Assembly: GCF_963662555.1 (NCBI RefSeq) | Contig: NZ_OY759719.1 | Location: 826,985-890,984, forward strand | From: Thiomicrorhabdus sp. | Lineage (GTDB): Bacteria > Pseudomonadota > Gammaproteobacteria > Thiomicrospirales > Thiomicrospiraceae | DNA: 64,000 bases | Direction: 5' to 3' | Part shown: positions 32,271 through 41,759 of the stretch, piece by piece | Layout of the letters: each line of letters starts with the position of its first letter | How positions within the stretch are numbered: position 1 is the first letter of the stretch | Notes under the pieces: generated by a model | Databases searched by the model: none | Seen by the model: the letters and a program-made list of their open reading frames with translations, nothing else | What the model was told of the DNA's origin: nothing | Made by a program: the position numbers and the translations under genes

Positions 32271-33650
32271 ATGAGCCTAGAACGACAAACAATGAGTCCT
32301 ACTGAAAAACGTGCTGCTTTCTCAGTTGCCGGAATTTTCTCTACCCGCATGTTAGGTCTATTTATGATATTCCCTGTATTTGCATTATTTGCACAACAGG
32401 AATTTAACGGCATCACAGGTTTGCAAATTGGTATTGCTATGGGTATTTACGGACTGACCCAAGCCTTTTTACAAATTCCATACGGCATGCTTTCAGATAA
32501 ATATGGCCGAAAACCACTCATTATTTTTGGTATGTTTATTTTTATGGTCGGTTCAATTGTCTGTGCCATGGCGGACTCTATAGAGATGATGATTATTGGA
32601 CGAGCCATCCAAGGTATGGGGGCAGTGGCCGCAGTACTTATGGCCTCAGTAGCCGACTTAGTTACTGAGCAGTTTCGTTTAAGAGCGATGTCGATTGTAG
32701 GGATGACAATCGGTTTATCATTCACATTGTCATTAATCGCGGGCCCTTTATTAGCCAGTTTCTTTGGGGTAAGAGGTATCTTTTGGACGATTGCAGGTTT
32801 AGCCGTGATTGGTATGTTGCTTGTTAAATTTGCCATGCCTGATATTGAAAAGCAAAATTTTCAACGAGAAGCCGAAGCCGATCCCAGTCAATTTAAAGAG
32901 ATTTTAAAACACCCGCAATTGCTGCGTTTAGACTTTGGTGTATTTGTTTTGCACGCCATGCTAACCGCCATGTTTGTTGTTTTACCACTAACCTTAAGAG
33001 ATTCTGCAGGCCTGGTATCCACTGAACATTGGGAAATCTATTTACCTGTTATGTTATTGTCATTTGTTTTAATGGTGCCATTTATTATTCAAGCCGAAAG
33101 CCGTGGCAGAATGAAAATGGTATTTGTAGGAGCCATTGCCACTCTTACCCTAATGCAACTTGGTTTTGCCTTTGTGCCTCCAAGTTTTTGGACACTGTTT
33201 GTTTTATTGTTAATCTTCTTCACGGCTTTTAACTTATTAGAAGCCTCTCTTCCATCGTTAGTCGTTAAGCTTTCCCCAGCGGATAAAAAAGGTACAGCAA
33301 GTGGCGTATTTTCAACTAGCCAGTTTTTAGGTGCCGCTTTAGGTGGTGCTATGGGTGGTTATTTCTATCAGCATTATGGGCATGATGGCGTGTTTATCTT
33401 TACCGCAACTATCGGTGCATTATGGACTTTAGCCGCCTTAACAATGGAAAAACCTCTACCACTAAGCATTGCTTCAGTGCCTATTGAAGACCTTAAAGAA
33501 GGTGAAGTTGAAAGTATTCAAAACAAATTGTTAGCGTACGATGGCATCTACGAAGTGGTAGTATTACCAGATGAAAAACGTGTGTATTTCAAAATAGACA
33601 GAAAAGTTGTCGATGAAGTTGCGTTAATTAATTACATTGAACAAAGATAA
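32271..33650 (+). CDS. YajR-type MFS transporter with C-terminal YAM domain
   Basis: Inner-membrane major facilitator of the drug/H+ antiporter type. 459 residues, about 12 membrane segments. Motif A is visible as GMLSDKYGRKPLI between segments 2 and 3, and RAIQGMGAVAAVLMA marks segment 4-5. Residues from about 395 form a soluble alpha/beta tail (KLLAYDGIYEVVVLPDEKRVYFKID) matching the YAM domain of E. coli YajR. Substrate unknown. It sits between the divergent uvrA side and ssb, a conserved neighbourhood in gammaproteobacteria. A partial palindrome (33007) is read as SAGLVS. Confidence 0.88.
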   Translation: MSLERQTMSPTEKRAAFSVAGIFSTRMLGLFMIFPVFALFAQQEFNGITGLQIGIAMGIYGLTQAFLQIPYGMLSDKYGRKPLIIFGMFIFMVGSIVCAMADSIEMMIIGRAIQGMGAVAAVLMASVADLVTEQFRLRAMSIVGMTIGLSFTLSLIAGPLLASFFGVRGIFWTIAGLAVIGMLLVKFAMPDIEKQNFQREAEADPSQFKEILKHPQLLRLDFGVFVLHAMLTAMFVVLPLTLRDSAGLVSTEHWEIYLPVMLLSFVLMVPFIIQAESRGRMKMVFVGAIATLTLMQLGFAFVPPSFWTLFVLLLIFFTAFNLLEASLPSLVVKLSPADKKGTASGVFSTSQFLGAALGGAMGGYFYQHYGHDGVFIFTATIGALWTLAALTMEKPLPLSIASVPIEDLKEGEVESIQNKLLAYDGIYEVVVLPDEKRVYFKIDRKVVDEVALINYIEQR

Positions 33651-33702
33651 ATTGTAAAATTGACCAGATATAAATTAAACAAGAAATAGAGAGAGCAATA
33701 CT

Positions 33703-34302
33703 ATGCGTGGTGTGAATAAAGTCATTTTGGTTGGAACCTTAGGTGCAGACCCAGAAGTTAAATATGCGGCAAATGGTAATGCCATTGCAAACCTAAGTGT
33801 GGCAACCAGTGAAGAGTGGAATGACAAAAACACTGGGCAAAAGCAGCAAAAAACAGAGTGGCATCGTGTCTCTATGTTTGGAAAACTCGCTGAGATTGCT
33901 GGCCAATACCTTAAAAAAGGCTCACAAGTTTATTTAGAAGGTAAATTACAAACTCGTAAATGGCAAGACCAAAACGGCCAAGATCGCTACACTACAGAAG
34001 TGGTCTTGAGTGGTTTTGACGGCACCATGCAAATGCTTGGTGGTGGTAATCGTCAGGGGGGTGATGCTTCCTTTGGTGGTGGTAATGACTTTAACCAAGC
34101 ACCTATGGGTAACCAGGGTGGTCAAATGGGCGGACAACCACAAGGTGGTTTTAATCAGCAGCCAGCTCAACAACCGAGACAGCAAAATCCAATGGGTCAG
34201 CAAAATGTTCCGCCAATGGGAGGGCATCAACAACCAGCTCAACCTCAGCGTGCACCAGCCTATGCACCAAATGACTTTGATGATGATGACGTACCGTTCT
34301 AG
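33703..34302 (+). CDS. ssb: Single-stranded DNA-binding protein
   Basis: Tetrameric SSB that coats ssDNA in replication and repair. 199 residues. The OB fold covers about residues 1-112 ([30 protein letters not shown]). A disordered linker rich in Gly, Gln, Asn and Pro follows, ending in DFDDDDVPF, the acidic tip that recruits partner proteins. GAGAG is upstream of the ATG. The same orientation and closeness (52 bases) as the MFS gene suggests a shared transcript. Confidence 0.98.
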   Translation: MRGVNKVILVGTLGADPEVKYAANGNAIANLSVATSEEWNDKNTGQKQQKTEWHRVSMFGKLAEIAGQYLKKGSQVYLEGKLQTRKWQDQNGQDRYTTEVVLSGFDGTMQMLGGGNRQGGDASFGGGNDFNQAPMGNQGGQMGGQPQGGFNQQPAQQPRQQNPMGQQNVPPMGGHQQPAQPQRAPAYAPNDFDDDDVPF

Positions 34303-34367
34303 GGTTTACATGCTACTATTTTGTTAGCTTTTTAGCTGTAAGTTATTGTTTAATTGGTTTAAAATGC

Positions 34368-34403
34368 AAAATACCTAATTTTTTATATGTTAGGTATTTT
34401 TTT
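34368..34403 (+). terminator. Terminator after ssb
   Basis: ATACCTAA and TTAGGTAT arms in an A-rich and T-rich context, ending in seven or more T. Intrinsic terminator, 66 bases after ssb. Confidence 0.85.
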
Positions 34404-34503
34404 ATCTATAATTTATTTTTTCTGAAGTTTATATCCCAAATTATTTAAGAATTTGGAAAGAAAAAACAATAAAAACTTTCTAAGCTTTTGATATGACTTA
34501 TAA
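34404..34503. other. Gap before the transposase remnant
   Basis: The ssb to chemoreceptor gap (34303-34627) consists of the terminator, this featureless AT-rich stretch and the transposase remnant. No gene or promoter is recognised in it. Confidence 0.5.
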
Positions 34504-34636
34504 AATTCGTTGTCAAAAGTGCAGTATGATTTAAGAGAGATTTTACGTTATTTCGCACTCAACTTAGCAGCTTCTAACACGTCCAGATTAACTGGTATTT
34601 CTGGCACAATTATTAATAATATTTACATTAAAATTC
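34504..34636 (+). pseudogene. Transposase N-terminal remnant (helix-turn-helix)
   Basis: An open stretch with no proper start codon encodes VQYDLREILRYFALNLAAS followed by [19 protein letters not shown]. This resembles the N-terminal helix-turn-helix of IS1595-type transposases, where a YFAL..L.AS..S.L.GI...TINN.Y.KIR pattern is common. A stop lies immediately upstream (34501) and similarity ends where it runs into the 3' end of the chemoreceptor gene on the other strand. No catalytic domain or inverted repeats remain. Assignment to IS1595 is tentative; a fragment of another transposase is possible. Confidence 0.5.
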
Positions 34637-36499
34637 GTCCCATTTTTCAGCGTTCGCCGGAATTTCAACAGTGTTTGAATTCGTTAAAAATGATGATAGT
34701 TCTGTTTTTTGTACAGATTGGATATTAACTAAATTCTGTTGGTTTTTTATTTTTTGTTTGACTGGTATTTGGTTTTGATGGTGCGTACCTCTATTAAAGT
34801 ATCCCATGCTTTGATTTAAAGACTCAGACAGGTCTTTTAAATTCTCCGCAGAAGCCGAGGTTTCTTCGACTAATGCAGCATTTTGTTGAGTTACTTCATC
34901 AATTTGTGTTATTGCTTGATGAACTTGATGAACACCTTCAGCCTGTTCGGTAGAAGCTTGTGAAATTTGAGTAATCATTTGTGTGACGGTGTGAATGGCC
35001 TCATTAATCTCAGTTAACATCTCACCAGAGTCACTCGCTAGGTTCACGCCTTGTGTAACCCTGCTTACAGTTTCTTCAATAAGTTTTTTAATATCTTTAG
35101 CTGCTTCCGCAGACTTTTGTGCTAAGTTTCGAACCTCTCCTGCAACGACAGCAAAACCTCTTCCATGCTCTCCTGCTCTAGCGGCTTCAACAGCAGCATT
35201 TAGTGCCAATAAATTTGTCTGAAAAGCTATACCATCAATAAGAGTTACAATATCAGAAATTCGGTGACTCGATTCTTGGATGGTTTCCATTGCGGTAATA
35301 GTGTCCCTCATAATAGCCTGACCACTTTTTGCCTTTGATTGGACATCGTTAGAGACTTGCTCAGCTTCTTGAGCATTTTGAGTATTACTTTGCACTTGAG
35401 AATTCATTTCATTCATAGTAGCAGAGGTTTCTTCCAAAGCAGCGGCTTGTTCCTGAACTCGCTGGCTTAAATCTAAAGCACTCGTTGCAACTTCACCAGA
35501 CACATCATTTACGGTATTGGCTGCTTCTAAAGCTTCTGAAATAACGCCTTGTAACTTAGAGCCGAGCTCTCCAATAGAACCTGATAGTTTTGTGATATTT
35601 TGATCGTAAAGAGTCGTGGCATCTGGATCGATGTGATTTTGCATGTGTGCCGATAGGTCTCCACTTGCCATTGCATTTACTACATTAGAGGCATCGTCAA
35701 TGACAGCATCTAATAAAATAGAGTTTTTGTTTGAGCCAATATCGGTTGCATATTTTATGACTTTGCATACTTGCCCGTCAGGATTCAGTATAGGGTTATA
35801 ACTTGCCTCTAACCAAACTGATTTGCCATTTTTTGTTTTTCGTTCGTAAGTATCTGAAAATGCTTGGCCTTTCGCGAGTTTATCCCAAAATGCTTTATAA
35901 GCAGGGGTTTGTGCAAAATCACCAACTGCAAACATGCTATGGTGTTTTCCTTGTACTTCACTTAGGCTGTAACCCATGACTTTTAAAAAATTATCATTGG
36001 CAGTCAGAATATTGCCTTGAGTATCAAACTCAATAGTGGCCATAACCAAATTAATTGCAGTAATCTGTGCTTGAGCTTCTATTTCATGCTCTACTTTTGC
36101 TGTAACATCAGTAGCAAATTTTACAAATTTATATGGTTTTCCAGTATCGTTTAAAATTGGGTTGTAATTAGCTTCAAGCCATATCGTTTTACCATTTTTA
36201 GCAACTCTCTTGAATCGGCCAGCCACAAAATTACCCGCTCGTAATTTTTGCCAAAAACCTTCATATTCAGAACTGGATGTTTCTTGAGATGCTAAAAACA
36301 TTTTATGATGTTGGCCTACAATTTCGTCAAGTTTATAGCCCATGACATTTAAAAAATTTGTATTGGCTGTTAATACCTTACCAGATAGGTCGAACTCAAT
36401 TATGGCATTGGATTTTTCAATGGCGTTGATTAATGCGGCTTGTTCATTTAGTGTCTTGGTTTGCTGACTGACTTTTTGCTTATATTTTTTACAAAACAT
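34628..36499 (-). CDS. Soluble chemoreceptor with two PAS domains
   Basis: Methyl-accepting chemotaxis protein that signals to CheA/CheW. 623 residues. Two PAS domains (about 26-136 and 150-255) are clearly duplicates of each other: [10 protein letters not shown] and [10 protein letters not shown], then [14 protein letters not shown] and [14 protein letters not shown]. No membrane segment is visible, so it is probably cytoplasmic, sensing redox or a small ligand. The signalling hairpin tip [20 protein letters not shown] and [16 protein letters not shown] lie near residues 425-470. The C-terminus EKWDEF resembles the CheR/CheB-binding pentapeptide (NWETF type). Preceded by AGAGAT. Confidence 0.93.
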   Translation of the reverse strand: MFCKKYKQKVSQQTKTLNEQAALINAIEKSNAIIEFDLSGKVLTANTNFLNVMGYKLDEIVGQHHKMFLASQETSSSEYEGFWQKLRAGNFVAGRFKRVAKNGKTIWLEANYNPILNDTGKPYKFVKFATDVTAKVEHEIEAQAQITAINLVMATIEFDTQGNILTANDNFLKVMGYSLSEVQGKHHSMFAVGDFAQTPAYKAFWDKLAKGQAFSDTYERKTKNGKSVWLEASYNPILNPDGQVCKVIKYATDIGSNKNSILLDAVIDDASNVVNAMASGDLSAHMQNHIDPDATTLYDQNITKLSGSIGELGSKLQGVISEALEAANTVNDVSGEVATSALDLSQRVQEQAAALEETSATMNEMNSQVQSNTQNAQEAEQVSNDVQSKAKSGQAIMRDTITAMETIQESSHRISDIVTLIDGIAFQTNLLALNAAVEAARAGEHGRGFAVVAGEVRNLAQKSAEAAKDIKKLIEETVSRVTQGVNLASDSGEMLTEINEAIHTVTQMITQISQASTEQAEGVHQVHQAITQIDEVTQQNAALVEETSASAENLKDLSESLNQSMGYFNRGTHHQNQIPVKQKIKNQQNLVNIQSVQKTELSSFLTNSNTVEIPANAEKWDEF

Positions 36500-36726
36500 A
36501 TTTCTAATCTCTTATAAAATGCTTTAGTTGTACCAATAGATTCCTTCAAACTTTGATTGAGAAAATTGGCATTGAATTCAGAATGTAAGATTTTTTTCTA
36601 AAAATCATAGAAAATTAATCTTTTACTGATTAATCACAACTCGCCGTTGAGTCGAAATCTTTTGTTTATATCTACTTAATATGTTGCCTTATTGATTGTG
36701 CTATCAGTAATGGCATCCTCTTACAG
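36500..36726. other. Gap between the PAS-EAL and chemoreceptor genes
   Basis: AT-rich, 227 bases, both neighbours leftward. I looked for a sigma28 or sigma54 promoter for the chemoreceptor and found only a poor TAAA-N15 match. Nothing else supported. Confidence 0.4.
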
Positions 36727-38739
36727 TTAATTTTTTAAGTTAAAACACGGTTTATAATCGGGTTTACTCATAGGCTTACCAATATAATAGCCTTGAGCAT
36801 AATCTATACCTAGTTGCTTAACGGTCTTAAAAATTGCCTCATCAGAAACAAACTCCGCTATCGTCTTAATGTCTTTTTTTTGAGCAAAAGAAACGATTGT
36901 TTCAAGTATGTCTTTTGTATCTTCGTTAGATGCTAATCCTTGTATTAAAGAACCATCTAATTTAATGTAATCAGGCTTTAAGTTTAAAATATTGCTGTAA
37001 TTTGCATAACCAGCTCCAAAATCGTCAAGTGCAAACTTGCATCCGTGAGTTTTCAAGTTTTCAATGAAAGCTGTCACACCGTCAAGATCAGAAATTTCCT
37101 CTGACTCTAGAATTTCAAAGGTAATATTGTGTTTGTAAGGAAAGACAGCTAAATGATTATGTAGGTGACTAACATAGGCTGGGTTCAAAATGTCTGATGC
37201 AGAAATATTAATTGAAAATTCTTTATCAATTTTTTTGAAAAGCTCAAATGTTTTGGTTACAACGCGTTTGGAAATCTTGTGATATTTTTTGGTTTTTTTA
37301 GAAACATCTAAGAAAAGGTAAGGGGAAATAACTTCTTTATTTGGTTCTATCAGTCGAACTAAAGCTTCATGTTTATAAATTTGATGATTTCTTAGGCTCA
37401 TGATTGGTTGATAAAAAGGCGTTATACGATCTTCTTCAATTGCACGATTGAGCTTATCAGACCACATTAAATTATTTGCTCGTTGTTCGACCATATCAAT
37501 TTTGGGTGAAAATTGAAGCATGTCTAGCGATGCTTTTTTAGCCTGACTCATGGTCATTTCTAACTTGTTAAGAATTACATCATGCGGCTCAAAACAAATG
37601 GCTAACGTAGTATTAAACATTATCTCTTGTCCCTTGACCGAATAGGTCTCCGAAGACAAATATTTTTGAAGTGTTTTCATCTCATTAGTAAAGGATTCAT
37701 TCGATAATTTATTACAATAAATTATGAATTGATCCGCATGAAAATGATAAAGCAGAGCATTTTTAGGTAAGTGTGATGAAATACTTTTTACAAATTCAAG
37801 CAATAAAAGATCACCGAATTCATTACCGAAATAATCGTTAAACTGCCGAAAATCATCAATATCTAGCATTGCGAGCTTTGGATATTTAAGACTGGGTATA
37901 TCTCTTATTAATGCATTACGATTAGGTATTTCTAAAAGTTTAGAGGTGTGTATGGCGTGCTCTAAATCTGCCTGTTTTTCCATTAACTCTGTAACTTCGT
38001 GACGAATTGCTAGATATTCCAGTAAATTATCAGAACTGTTCCTTAGCGGCACGATAGTCATTTCGACATAATATGAACTTCCATCTTTTTTTTGATTTTT
38101 TAGTCGTCCTTTCCAGGTATTTCCAGTTTTAATAGTTTCCCATAGTTCTTTAAACAAGCTTGAAGGTGTGTCTGGATGTCTAAGAATGCTGTGAGGTTTA
38201 TTAAGTAATTCTGAACGAGTATAGCCTGTTAAATTAAGTAGATTATCATTTACATAGGTAAAGTTTCCGTATTGGTCAGCACGTGAAATTAAATTACTTT
38301 GATCGAGTGCAAACGTTATTTGTTCGTTCAAAACAAGTGCCTTTTCCGCAATACTCTCAAGTTTTTTAAAGTTAGATATGTCTTCTAAAAACCCATAAAA
38401 CTCTATAACTTTTCCATTGGCATCACGCACAATATGGGTGGAATCTTTAACCCAAATCCATTCATTATTATTCGTTTTTATTCTATAAGGTTTATGAATA
38501 AAATCAGATAGGTTGCTCATTAAAGCACCATTGACTTCGTCAAGAACGCAGCTCAGATCATCTGGATGAATTATTTCCGAATATAATTTCTGACCGCTCA
38601 TCCATTCAGAGGCAGAATATCCCAATAATTTAACAGCCATACTGGAAGTGTGCATGACTGGCCATTCAGGTTCATTTTTCCATCTAAAAAACGCGTAAGG
38701 AGCACGGTCGAGATAGCCTTTAATATTTTCTAATGGCAT
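36727..38739 (-). CDS. PAS-PAS-GGDEF-EAL cyclic-di-GMP protein, probably a phosphodiesterase
   Basis: 670 residues. A PAS_3-like domain at about 10-130 (YSEIIHPDDL), a second PAS at about 150-260 (GNFTYVNDNLLNLTGYTRSE), a GGDEF domain at about 275-400 and an EAL domain at about 435-665. The GGDEF signature is degenerate (HADQF), so cyclase activity is unlikely. The EAL domain retains the catalytic set: HEALVR, INIS, FEILESEEI, ALDDFGAGY, YIKLDG, AEFV and QGYYIGKP. It should therefore hydrolyse c-di-GMP, with the GGDEF part perhaps a GTP-binding regulator. No membrane segment. Same direction as the neighbouring chemoreceptor, 227 bases apart. Confidence 0.93.
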   Translation of the reverse strand: MPLENIKGYLDRAPYAFFRWKNEPEWPVMHTSSMAVKLLGYSASEWMSGQKLYSEIIHPDDLSCVLDEVNGALMSNLSDFIHKPYRIKTNNNEWIWVKDSTHIVRDANGKVIEFYGFLEDISNFKKLESIAEKALVLNEQITFALDQSNLISRADQYGNFTYVNDNLLNLTGYTRSELLNKPHSILRHPDTPSSLFKELWETIKTGNTWKGRLKNQKKDGSSYYVEMTIVPLRNSSDNLLEYLAIRHEVTELMEKQADLEHAIHTSKLLEIPNRNALIRDIPSLKYPKLAMLDIDDFRQFNDYFGNEFGDLLLLEFVKSISSHLPKNALLYHFHADQFIIYCNKLSNESFTNEMKTLQKYLSSETYSVKGQEIMFNTTLAICFEPHDVILNKLEMTMSQAKKASLDMLQFSPKIDMVEQRANNLMWSDKLNRAIEEDRITPFYQPIMSLRNHQIYKHEALVRLIEPNKEVISPYLFLDVSKKTKKYHKISKRVVTKTFELFKKIDKEFSINISASDILNPAYVSHLHNHLAVFPYKHNITFEILESEEISDLDGVTAFIENLKTHGCKFALDDFGAGYANYSNILNLKPDYIKLDGSLIQGLASNEDTKDILETIVSFAQKKDIKTIAEFVSDEAIFKTVKQLGIDYAQGYYIGKPMSKPDYKPCFNLKN

Positions 38740-39013
38740 AAAAAGAGTTCCTTTAGCTTTGTTTTTAAATAAAAAATTGGTTTTGTTAAAAAAACATTAT
38801 ACATGCTATGTATAGGTTTTGTATTATTTTTGTACTATTGTGAATCAACAGGTTTTTTAGGTATTTAGGAAGGAGTTGGTGTAAAGATTCTTAGATGTAT
38901 TCGCCTATCTGTATTAAAACAAATCTGTTTAAGTAGGTAATAGGCCAATGATTTTGTGTCTATTTTGAAATTATCTCATCATCATTTTTAAGAGTGTTGT
39001 TGAATTTTTTTGT
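38740..39013. other. AT-rich gap upstream of the IS3 fragment
   Basis: Contains the 5' region of the leftward EAL gene, with a TATAAT on the minus strand near 38788-38793 inside a small dyad (ATACAT/ATGTAT around 38790-38806). No open frame. Part may be further decayed insertion sequence, but I cannot recognise it. Confidence 0.4.
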
Positions 39014-39181
39014 GCTTCTCATATGGGAGCAAAAAAGTAAACGTTCAAAAATAAATGCCATAACAAAACGATTACAGAGTCATAATTTTCATTGCTGAAA
39101 AAAGATTGAGTAAGGCATGAAATGTATTGAATTTATGACGAGGCTTGGGCTGAAATCTATGATTATAATGAAGGGTTCTAA
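39014..39181 (+). pseudogene. Decayed IS3-family transposase fragment
   Basis: In one frame the translation reads KNKCHNKTITES*FSLLKKD*, then VRHEMY*I, then YDEAWAEIYDYNEGF* (asterisks are stops). This matches the C-terminal part of IS3-type OrfB integrases, where RKGNCYDNA.TESFF..LKKE.V...Y..R.EA...I.DYIE.FYN is the usual order and the Glu in TES is the last of the DDE triad. At least four in-frame stops (39038, 39083, 39107, 39128) show it is dead. No flanking inverted repeats or upstream DDE residues are recognisable. It lies in the 666-base gene-poor gap between the EAL gene and the ABC ATPase. Confidence 0.65.
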
Positions 39182-39248
39182 AAGCTGAGGCTTTATTATT
39201 TCTTAAATAATGAATTGTCTCTAGTTTAGATTTAAAGGTTGTGATTTG

Positions 39249-39285
39249 AAAAGCTAAAAAAGTTTCATTTTTTAGCTTATTTTTA
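39249..39285. terminator. Orphan bidirectional terminator-like hairpin
   Basis: AAGCTAAAAA and TTTTTAGCTT arms around a loop of about 9 bases, with T-rich sequence on both sides. No intact gene on the plus strand ends here; it may have ended the decayed transposase or a small RNA. Confidence 0.5.
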
Positions 39286-39292
39286 ATTTTAG

Positions 39293-39304
39293 CAGGCCTG
39301 GTAT
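39293..39304. repeat. Partial palindrome upstream of the ABC ATPase
   Basis: CAGGCCTGGTAT: core plus one full arm, about 100 bases upstream of the ABC ATPase start and just after the orphan hairpin. Confidence 0.7.
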
Positions 39305-39405
39305 ATTAATACTGTGTTCAGTAAACATGGCTTTTTAAAAAGTGCTATAAAATTTAGAGTTAATTCAAAAGAGGGTGGTTTGTGGATAATCAAAAAGAGG
39401 GTTCA

Positions 39406-40209
39406 ATGAATACAAGCAATGCCCTGTTGGATTTTAAAGATATCTATGTAAGTTATGGCGAGGAACCCGTTTTAGAAAAGGTGAACCTAACCATAGAACC
39501 CAACCAACACTGGGTGATTTTGGGTAGTAATGGTAGTGGTAAATCTACTTTGATTAAATTGATTTCAAACGATTTATATCCAAACCCTAGGTTTTCGTTT
39601 AAAAAAGAGGTATTTGGTAAATCGGTTTGGAATATTTTTGAACTCAAACAACATCTTGGCATTATTACCCACGACTTACATAACTATTTTGCAATTCATG
39701 GTAATTTTTTAACCGCTTATGAAGTGGTATTGAGCGGTTTTTATAGTTCAATTGGAGTGTTTCAACACCAAGATTTTACTGATGAGCAACATCAAAAAGC
39801 TTTAGAAACACTAGAGTTTTTAGATATCCTAACAATCAAAGATAAAGCTGTTCACCAAATGAGCACTGGCCAATTAAGGTTGTGTGTGATTGGTAGAGCA
39901 CTTATTCACAACCCAAAAGCTTTGATATTGGATGAACCAACTATTGGTTTAGATTTTAAAGCTCAGCATCGATTTTTAAAATTACTACGCAAGCTCACGA
40001 ACCGTTTATCGATTATTTTGGTAACGCATCATATAGAAGAAGTCTTTGAAGAGATTAGCCATGTTGCTTTGATGTATAACAAAACCATTTATAAGCAGGG
40101 TAATAAGTCTGATATTTTAAATTCACAAAACCTATCCACTATTTTTGAAATAGAGATGGATCTCCAACAAAACAATGGTCGTTATTACATTCAAAGTATT
40201 GCTGATTAA
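39406..40209 (+). CDS. Orphan ABC-type ATPase
   Basis: Cytoplasmic ABC ATP-binding protein without a permease next to it. 267 residues from ATG 39406 (AGAGGG 5 bases upstream); an in-frame GTG at 39382 also has AGAGG and would add 8 residues. Walker A GSNGSGKST near residue 40, a variant signature MSTGQLRL, Walker B ALILDEP and the switch LVTHH are all present. It resembles the single-domain YlmA/ModF-like group, where the ATPase may act in gene regulation or with a distant permease. Substrate unknown. Confidence 0.85.
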   Translation: MNTSNALLDFKDIYVSYGEEPVLEKVNLTIEPNQHWVILGSNGSGKSTLIKLISNDLYPNPRFSFKKEVFGKSVWNIFELKQHLGIITHDLHNYFAIHGNFLTAYEVVLSGFYSSIGVFQHQDFTDEQHQKALETLEFLDILTIKDKAVHQMSTGQLRLCVIGRALIHNPKALILDEPTIGLDFKAQHRFLKLLRKLTNRLSIILVTHHIEEVFEEISHVALMYNKTIYKQGNKSDILNSQNLSTIFEIEMDLQQNNGRYYIQSIAD

Positions 40210-40235
40210 GTCGGCTGTAAAATTTAAATAAATAT

Positions 40236-40263
40236 AAAAAAGGCCGAATAATCGGCCTTTTTT
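40236..40263. terminator. Terminator between the ABC ATPase and efflux genes
   Basis: AAAAAAGGCCGA and TCGGCCTTTTTT around a 4-base loop. Symmetric, so it can serve both the rightward ATPase gene and the leftward efflux operon. Confidence 0.9.
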
Positions 40264-40325
40264 ATTTAGGAGAGTTTTGTTTATTTGTTTGAGTCAATGG
40301 GTAAAACAAGTGTAATAGTTAAAGC

Positions 40326-41759
40326 CTAAGACTTTGACTCTTGCCACTTGCCGCCAAGTGCTTTGTATAAGTTGACCAAAGCTGTTGAATGGCTAAGCAT
40401 TAGATTGACGCGATTTATTTCAGCATTAAATAAGTTTCTTTGCGCATCTAATACCTCTAGATAACTTGAATAACCTGCATCAAAACGTTTTTGCGATAAA
40501 TCTAATATCTGTTTCAGTGCTGTCACTTGTCGTTGTTGTGCCGCAAGTTGTTGACTGCTGCCTTTAAGGTTAGTGAGTGCATCTAAAACTTCTTTAAAAG
40601 CCGTGCGGATTGTTTGTTGGTATTGAATGACTAACGCTTGTTTTTGTGCCTCAGTAATCTGTACTTGCGACCGGCGTTTACCATAATCAAATATAGGGGC
40701 GTTAATAGCGGCTGAGGTATTCCAGCTAACTGAATCATCAGTAAATAGTTTATTTAACGCTTCACTTGAAAAACCTAATAAACCACTCAAACTGATAGAT
40801 GGATACAACGCTGCTTTGGCGACACCAATATTTGCATTCGCGGCAATTAGGCGTTGCTCCATGGCGACAATATCAGGACGACGTTCTAATAAGTCAGAAG
40901 GCAACCCTTTAGGTATAGGCAAACTATTTAAAGAGTTTAAGTCTTTGGTCTCAAATGAGCTGGCAGTCATTTGAGCTAAGGCTTTTGGTGATTGACCTAC
41001 CAAAACTGATAGGGCATGAAGCTGTAAATCACGTAGTTGCTGTTGTTGTTGCAGGGCAATTTCAACCGAGGCTAATTCAGATTCAGCTTGATGAACATAT
41101 AACGGTGTAACACTGCCATATTCAAGTTGAGTTTGTCTGAGTTGCAAGGCTTCTTTACGAGATTCAACGGTATCTTGAGCAATGCGCACATCTTGATTTA
41201 AGGCCATTAAATTTAAATAACCTTGTGCTACTGCCGCAGTCACGCTTAATTTAACCGTTTTTTGGTCTGCTTCAGTGGCTTTTAAGTTGGCTTGTGCTTG
41301 TTGTTTAAGGGCATCATTTTTCCCCCACAGGTCAATTTCATAACTTAATAATGCACCCAGTGAAAACTGCCCATAAGTGGCTTCTGAACCAACAGGGTAA
41401 GCTTCTAGGCTATTTTTTGTTCGGCCAAGTTGACCTGTTGCACTTAACTCTGGATATTGTGCCGCTTTACTTTGATTTAGAACTGAACGTGCTTGTTGTA
41501 AATTGAGCTTTGCCAGAGCAATGTCACTATTGTGAGTCAGTGCTTCATTCATTAAGTTTGCTAAAGTGTTATCGCCAGAAAGCTGATTCCACCAGGCCTG
41601 TTCACTTAAGTTTAATTGGCTGTCAACTTTAGGTTGTAAGTTATTCCAGCTGGCCTGGGTAGGCAGTTCTACCTTAGGTTTTTCATAAGTAGGTATTTGG
41701 CTACAACCTGTCAGCATCAAGACAGGAATAAGAGCCGAAATGGTGATTAAATTTCTCAT
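40326..41759 (-). CDS. Outer membrane efflux lipoprotein (OprM/NodT type)
   Basis: Outer-membrane channel of an RND tripartite pump. 477 residues. A lipoprotein signal is seen: MRNLITISALIPVLMLTGC with the lipobox cysteine at residue 19. Two OEP repeats follow, with GYLNLMALNQDVRIAQDTVE in the first and AGYSSYLEVLDAQRNLFNAE in the second. The start codon overlaps the stop of the inner-membrane pump gene by one base (TAATG), showing coupling. A partial palindrome (41593) is read as QAWW. Confidence 0.95.
   Translation of the reverse strand: MRNLITISALIPVLMLTGCSQIPTYEKPKVELPTQASWNNLQPKVDSQLNLSEQAWWNQLSGDNTLANLMNEALTHNSDIALAKLNLQQARSVLNQSKAAQYPELSATGQLGRTKNSLEAYPVGSEATYGQFSLGALLSYEIDLWGKNDALKQQAQANLKATEADQKTVKLSVTAAVAQGYLNLMALNQDVRIAQDTVESRKEALQLRQTQLEYGSVTPLYVHQAESELASVEIALQQQQQLRDLQLHALSVLVGQSPKALAQMTASSFETKDLNSLNSLPIPKGLPSDLLERRPDIVAMEQRLIAANANIGVAKAALYPSISLSGLLGFSSEALNKLFTDDSVSWNTSAAINAPIFDYGKRRSQVQITEAQKQALVIQYQQTIRTAFKEVLDALTNLKGSSQQLAAQQRQVTALKQILDLSQKRFDAGYSSYLEVLDAQRNLFNAEINRVNLMLSHSTALVNLYKALGGKWQESKS

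Noticed and set aside
36600-36680. Sigma28 flagellar-type promoter for the chemoreceptor
   Set aside because: A TAAA followed after 15 bases by CAACGGCG is too far from GCCGATAA.
39118-39189. Small 23-codon frame starting at 39118
   Set aside because: It overlaps the IS3 remnant in another frame and has no conservation signal.
39164-39290. Small RNA from TATAAT at 39164 to the hairpin at 39249
   Set aside because: There is no matching -35 and the hairpin may belong to the decayed transposase. Left as an orphan terminator.
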